Shown in pieces: positions 60,386 to 64,000 of a stretch of 64,000 bases of DNA (its first letter is position 1; the number at the start of each line of letters is the position of its first letter). This DNA is from Sedimentitalea nanhaiensis DSM 24252. Its GTDB lineage: Bacteria > Pseudomonadota > Alphaproteobacteria > Rhodobacterales > Rhodobacteraceae. The notes under the pieces were generated by a model. That model was not told the DNA's origin. It saw only the letters and a list, made by a program, of their open reading frames with translations, and searched no databases. The position numbers and the translations under genes were made by a program. Location of the stretch: assembly GCF_000473225.1 (NCBI RefSeq), contig NZ_KI421509.1, forward strand, positions 4,362 through 68,361. The letters run 5' to 3'.

Positions 60386-61312
60386 ATGGACTATGACAGT
60401 CTGATTGACGCCGAGACATGGGATTTCATCCGTCGCACGCGCGAGGCCTATCCCGACGATTCCACCGCTCGCACACTACAGGAAGAACGCGCCTCCTATG
60501 ACGCGATGTGTGACGTGTTTCGCCAACCCCGGCCCGAAGGTGTTGCGACGCAGGACCAGTTGGCTGATGGGGTTTCGGTGCGGGTCTATGTGGCAGGCAA
60601 CCCATCGCGCACGGTGATGTATTTTCACGGCGGCGGCTTTGTTGTCGGCGGGCTGGACAGTCATGACGATGTCTGTGCCGATATCTGTGCCCAGACCGGG
60701 TATCGCGTGGTGTCGGTGGATTATCTGCTGGCGCCGGAACACAAGCACCCGGCGGCGTTTGACGATGCCTATACCGCGACCTGTTGGGCCGGGGCCGAGT
60801 TCGGAGATCCGATCGTGCTGGCCGGGGACAGCGCGGGCGGCAATCTCGCGGCGGCGGTGGCATATCACGCGCGGGGGCGGCTGGACTGTATTTTGGGGCA
60901 GGTGCTGATCTATCCGAGCCTGGGGGGCGATATGGAGTCCGGATCATATATCGAACATGCAGAGGCACCGCTGCTGCAGCGAGCCTATCTCCTGCAATAT
61001 GCGGGGATCCGGGCGCAGGGCGGTGTGGCTCCGAGCGATGATCCGACCTATTCACCGTTGCAGGGCAATGATTTCAGGGACTTGCCGCCGACGGTCATCG
61101 TGTCGGCGGAATGTGATCCGGTGTGCGATGACGGGCGTGACTATGGTGCGCGTATCGTGGCCGCCGGAGGGCGGGCCCATTGGATCTGCGAGGCGGGGCT
61201 GGTGCATGGCTATCTGCGCGCGCGCGGCACGGTGGCCCGTGCGCGGGACAGTTTCGAGCGGATCACGGTTGCGATCGAGGCGCTGGGGCAGGGGCTGTGG
61301 CCCTATGATTGA
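60386..61312 (+). CDS. alpha/beta hydrolase, hormone-sensitive-lipase type
   Basis: A 308-residue esterase. The oxyanion motif YFHGGGFVVGG and the nucleophile elbow VLAGDSAGGNLAAA define the HSL family; the acid is in SAECDPVCDDG and the His in AGLVHGYLRA. It would hydrolyse small acyl esters, perhaps feeding the acyl-CoA synthetase gene just upstream. The ATG at 60386 begins MDYDSLIDAETWDF; GGAGATTCGC precedes it. Confidence 0.9.
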   Translation: MDYDSLIDAETWDFIRRTREAYPDDSTARTLQEERASYDAMCDVFRQPRPEGVATQDQLADGVSVRVYVAGNPSRTVMYFHGGGFVVGGLDSHDDVCADICAQTGYRVVSVDYLLAPEHKHPAAFDDAYTATCWAGAEFGDPIVLAGDSAGGNLAAAVAYHARGRLDCILGQVLIYPSLGGDMESGSYIEHAEAPLLQRAYLLQYAGIRAQGGVAPSDDPTYSPLQGNDFRDLPPTVIVSAECDPVCDDGRDYGARIVAAGGRAHWICEAGLVHGYLRARGTVARARDSFERITVAIEALGQGLWPYD

Positions 61313-61331
61313 ACGGGCCAAGCGCCTGCAA

Positions 61332-62177
61332 TCATGTCAGAAATAATGGGGCCTGCATGCTGTCTGGAATCGGTGCGCCAAGGCGGGACAGGATCGTAGG
61401 GGCCAGTTGCAGCTGGTCGATGACCGTGTCCGGCGGCGGGCCATCGGCGGGGCCGAAGTAATACAGCGCACAATCCCGTTGCCATTCGGATACGCCGCCG
61501 TGGTGGCCGCGATCGTCCTGGCCGTGGTCGGCGGTAACGATCACCTCATACCCAGCGGCGCGCCATTGCGGAATGAACGGGGCCAGCATTTCGTCCATCA
61601 CGAAACAGGCGTGGTCCATCTGTTGGCAATCGTGATAGAACCGGTGCCCCATGCTGTCCAGCGTGCAGGTGTGCAGCATCCCGTAATCCAGGCCGAACCG
61701 GTGGCACAGGTTGGTCAGGGTGGCGAACAGGTCCACGTCGCAGGGGGTCATCTGATTGTCGGTGCCATAGCCGGTCATGCTGTGAAACCGGCCGTGGTTG
61801 ATGGTGGTGCTGTCGGGCTCATCATACTCGATATCGCGAACGAAATCAAAAGGATGGCGGTTGAAAAACTGGCTCCAGAAACTGTGGGCCACGGCCCCGG
61901 TCACGCCACCGGCGGCGCGCACCTGGCTGAACACATCCGGCTGGGACAGGCGGAAAACGTTGCCATTGCCCGTGCAGCCATGCACCTGTGGCGACACGCC
62001 TGTATGGATCGAAGCATAGCAGCTGGCCGAGGTCGACGGCACCACTGCGCGGTGCTTCCAGACGCGGGCGTCGCCGGATTGAACCCAGCCTTCCAGATTG
62101 CCGAACAGGCGCCGCCAGTTGCGGTAAGGGACACCGTCCAGGATGATGAGCAGGAGCTTTTTCTTCATGTCTTCCAC
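61332..62177 (-). CDS. alkaline-phosphatase-superfamily hydrolase
   Basis: A 281-residue enzyme of the nucleotide pyrophosphatase/phosphodiesterase type. LLLIILDGVPYRNW holds the first metal Asp, VVPSTSASCYASIHTG the Thr/Ser nucleophile region, TCTLDSMGHRFYHD an Asp and His, and VTADHGQDDRGHHGGVSE the final Asp-His and His ligands. No signal peptide is visible, so it acts in the cytoplasm. Substrate unknown; phosphonoacetate- or phosphodiester-type esters are possible. It is convergent with the hydrolase gene; the start may be the ATG three codons in. Confidence 0.85.
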   Translation of the reverse strand: MEDMKKKLLLIILDGVPYRNWRRLFGNLEGWVQSGDARVWKHRAVVPSTSASCYASIHTGVSPQVHGCTGNGNVFRLSQPDVFSQVRAAGGVTGAVAHSFWSQFFNRHPFDFVRDIEYDEPDSTTINHGRFHSMTGYGTDNQMTPCDVDLFATLTNLCHRFGLDYGMLHTCTLDSMGHRFYHDCQQMDHACFVMDEMLAPFIPQWRAAGYEVIVTADHGQDDRGHHGGVSEWQRDCALYYFGPADGPPPDTVIDQLQLAPTILSRLGAPIPDSMQAPLFLT

Positions 62178-62399
62178 CGATTGGATCTCGGGCCGAGCAG
62201 AGCCGAGGCAGGGAACAAAGGCAACAGTTGTGTGTACAAAATCCGCCAGATCGGGGATCGGCCGTTAACCCCCCCCTTGTTTCGCTGGCGATGAGCGGTT
62301 TTCTATCCGTCCATAGCCTGTACATGCCGCGTACATACGCAGGGCGTGGATTTTGCCGGATTTCCCAGATTAACACCGGGTGCGGTCGAAAAGGTTAGC

Positions 62400-62432
62400 A
62401 AAAGAAAAACGGACCCGGCAGCGCCGGATCCG
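62400..62432 (-). terminator. intrinsic terminator after the VPLPA-CTERM gene
   Basis: Arms at 62410-62419 and 62423-62432 pair with one mismatch around AGC; on the minus strand the stem runs into TTTTTCTTTT. Confidence 0.85.
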
Positions 62433-62461
62433 TTGATGTCAATGCGCCGATGTGGCCCAGG

Positions 62462-63091
62462 TCAGGCCTGCGCGCGCTTGCGGCGCGCCAGGGCAAAGGC
62501 GGCGATACCACCCAGCAACAGGGGCATACCGGCAGGCAGCGGAACAGCGGAAATCGCGTCGCCGGTCACCGTGACATAGTCGATCAGGTAGCCTTCGTTG
62601 TAAGAGCCGACATCGGTCCACAGCATGAGGTTGAACATCCCGTTTTCGGCCCCGGCCAGCGCGACGTTTGCGGTGAACCAATTGGTTCCGCCGTCATTGC
62701 CCTGGAACACCTGGGTCCAGGCGTTTTCATCGGTGATGGCCGGCGCCGGGTCCAGAGCCCAGGACAGGTACAGATCGTCGTTGTTCTCGTTGGGGCTGAG
62801 CGACCGCCACTTGAACTCGACCGAGATGTTTTCATAGCCGCTGGCATCGATCACCAGGCTGGAGGCGGCCGCATCGGGTTCGCCGCCCAAATAGTCGCGC
62901 AACATCAGGCTGTTGTTGTTGATGGCAACGTCGTTGCTATTCCATTCCAATTCGTTCCAGCCGTTCCCGACAGTGTTGCTGTTGGAACGATTGAAGTTAT
63001 CTTCGAAAATGGTGGCCGCCGAAACAGTGCCGGCGATCAGCGTAAGTGCTGCTGCGCTGGCGGCTGCAATAAATTTGGATTGAAATGACAT
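62462..63091 (-). CDS. VPLPA-CTERM surface protein
   Basis: A 209-residue exported protein. A signal peptide of about 26 residues ends TVSAA, the mature part reads TIFEDNFNRSNSNTVGNGW and is beta-sandwich-like with many Asn (DVAINNNSLMLRDYLGG), and the C terminus is VPLPAGMPLLLGGIAAFAL followed by ARRKRAQA, a VPLPA-CTERM sorting tail: motif, hydrophobic helix and basic end. Such proteins are thought to be handled by a dedicated exosortase-like system, absent from this window. ATG 63091 follows GGAG; the region between it and the upstream ABC gene holds no other gene. Confidence 0.9.
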   Translation of the reverse strand: MSFQSKFIAAASAAALTLIAGTVSAATIFEDNFNRSNSNTVGNGWNELEWNSNDVAINNNSLMLRDYLGGEPDAAASSLVIDASGYENISVEFKWRSLSPNENNDDLYLSWALDPAPAITDENAWTQVFQGNDGGTNWFTANVALAGAENGMFNLMLWTDVGSYNEGYLIDYVTVTGDAISAVPLPAGMPLLLGGIAAFALARRKRAQA

Positions 63092-63165
63092 AATCAACCT
63101 ACTCCACATTGGTTCACAAGTTACAGTTCTCGAAGGGCACCCTATCTTTTTGCTAAAATTGAAAC

Positions 63166-63185
63166 AAGCGGGCAGGAACCCGCTT
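63166..63185 (-). terminator. hairpin downstream of the peptide ABC gene
   Basis: AAGCGGG (63166-63172) and CCCGCTT (63179-63185) pair perfectly; on the minus strand GTTTCAATTTT follows. It is 150 bp past the ABC gene stop and could be a weak terminator for it. Confidence 0.4.
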
Positions 63186-63332
63186 ATGCCGCGCTTGACG
63201 CTACGTAAGGGTATTGCTGTTTGTTATCAGAGGTTTTTATGATCTGGTCGGGTTTCCGCTTCGCCATCAATGGGGCGAAGCGGCCCGGATTGTGGCCGGG
63301 GCAGAAAAAACCTTGCAACGGGCCGAGGCGAC

Positions 63333-64000
63333 TCAGTTGCCGGCGCTTTCCATCTTGCGGTGCGCGATAACCTCTTCCAGCCAACCCAGCTTCATTTCCG
63401 GGACCGAGGACAGCAGCAGATCGGTGTAGTCATCGAATGGCGGTGACAGGACCTCGGTCTTGCTGCCATAGCGTTGCACCTTGCCCTGATACATTACCGC
63501 GATGGAATCGGCGATGGCGCGCACGGTGGCCAGATCGTGGGTGATGAACAGATAGGCGACATCCTCGATCTTTTGCAGGTCCAGCAACAGTTTCAGGATG
63601 CCGTCCGCGACCAGCGGGTCGAGCGCCGATGTGACCTCGTCGCAGATGATCATCTTGGGTTTGGCGGCCAGGGCGCGGGCGATGCAGACGCGCTGTTTCT
63701 GCCCGCCGGACAGTTCCGCAGGATAGCGGTCCTGAAACCCTTCGCCCAGTTCGATCTCGTCCAGCAATTCCTGGATGCGCTTTTGTTTTTCGCGCCCCCT
63801 GAGCCCGAAATAGAATTCCAGCGGTCGCCCGATGATGGTGCCAACGGTCTGGCGCGGGTTCATTGCGGTGTCGGCCATCTGATAGATCATCTGCAATTCG
63901 CGCAGGTCTTCGCGCGACCGGCCGCCAAGGCCGGCGGACAGGGTGCGCCCGGCAAAGTCGATGGTGCCGTCGCTGGGTGGCAGCAGGCCGGTGATGACAC
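63333..64000 (-). CDS. peptide ABC transporter ATPase, C-terminal part (cut by window)
   Basis: The frame continues past the right window edge, so only about 222 C-terminal residues are seen. LSGGQKQRVCIARALAAKP is the ABC signature, MIICDEVTSALDPLVADGIL the Walker B and D-loop, and YLFITHDLATVRAIAD the switch His. VITGLLPPSDGTIDFAGRTL at the edge follows the missing Walker A. The order MIYQMADTAMNPRQTVG is typical of DppF/OppF-like or fused DppDF ATPases for di- and oligopeptide uptake. Partner genes must lie beyond the edge. Confidence 0.88.
   Translation of the reverse strand, partial: VITGLLPPSDGTIDFAGRTLSAGLGGRSREDLRELQMIYQMADTAMNPRQTVGTIIGRPLEFYFGLRGREKQKRIQELLDEIELGEGFQDRYPAELSGGQKQRVCIARALAAKPKMIICDEVTSALDPLVADGILKLLLDLQKIEDVAYLFITHDLATVRAIADSIAVMYQGKVQRYGSKTEVLSPPFDDYTDLLLSSVPEMKLGWLEEVIAHRKMESAGN

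Overview
The window looks like a chromosomal segment of a marine alphaproteobacterium of the Roseobacter/Rhodobacteraceae group. The support is a complete Rhodobacter capsulatus-type gene transfer agent (GTA) cluster in the canonical g1-g15 order, a VPLPA-CTERM surface protein, a glnB-glnA operon, a luxR-luxI pair, a phosphonate-betaine oxygenase pair (tmpA/tmpB), and the high GC of most genes. No taxonomic marker such as 16S rRNA is present, so this rests on gene content.

Layout, left to right. 1-0.96 kb: right end of an IS3-family element. 1-9.8 kb: tRNA-Asn, a metallo-beta-lactamase-fold hydrolase, an EnvZ-like sensor kinase, an MltB-like transglycosylase, a small RTX protein, glnB-glnA, the NAD(P)HX repair enzyme and tRNA-Leu. 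9.9-13.2 kb: an accessory patch next to tRNA-Leu with an IS5-type transposase relic, tmpB-tmpA with a divergent LysR regulator, and a weak mobilization-gene relic. 13.3-17.6 kb: an unrecognised two-gene unit encoding a 1192-residue coiled-coil protein with a papain-like cysteine-protease signature and a 201-residue partner. 18.0-19.8 kb: a decayed porin copy beside an intact porin. 20.0-28.3 kb: trigger factor, an XRE-luxR-luxI regulatory unit, cpdB, a decayed aquaporin gene, a small lytic transglycosylase and rpsF-rpsR-rplI. 28.6-31.8 kb: a small membrane protein and a YceI/cytochrome b561 locus. 31.9-38.3 kb: fatty-acid synthesis genes fabD-fabG-acpP-fabF-mltG, with an acetyltransferase and a divergent HisA-like protein inserted. 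38.4-52.6 kb: the GTA cluster. 52.6-64 kb: modABC, a sulfotransferase-like protein, an MsbA-like ABC exporter, an acyl-CoA synthetase with an alpha/beta hydrolase, an alkaline-phosphatase-superfamily enzyme, the VPLPA-CTERM protein and a peptide ABC ATPase cut by the window edge.

The GTA cluster appears intact: terminase, portal, protease, capsid, head-tail connectors, tail tube, tape measure, hub, peptidoglycan hydrolase and the large tail-tip protein are all open, with stop-start overlaps typical of one transcript. A strong sigma70-like promoter at 38432-38460 is followed within about 30 bases by an intrinsic terminator that overlaps a possible 13-codon reading frame, and a second terminator-like hairpin lies between g2 and g3. 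This fits control by transcription antitermination and is the most interesting regulatory signal here.

The other candidates for something undescribed are the papain-like coiled-coil protein with its partner gene and the fused cytochrome b561-YceI protein facing two free YceI proteins. TmpA/TmpB is a known but easily misannotated pathway that turns 2-trimethylaminoethylphosphonate into glycine betaine and phosphate. Two pseudogenes (porin, aquaporin) were reconstructed from broken reading frames.
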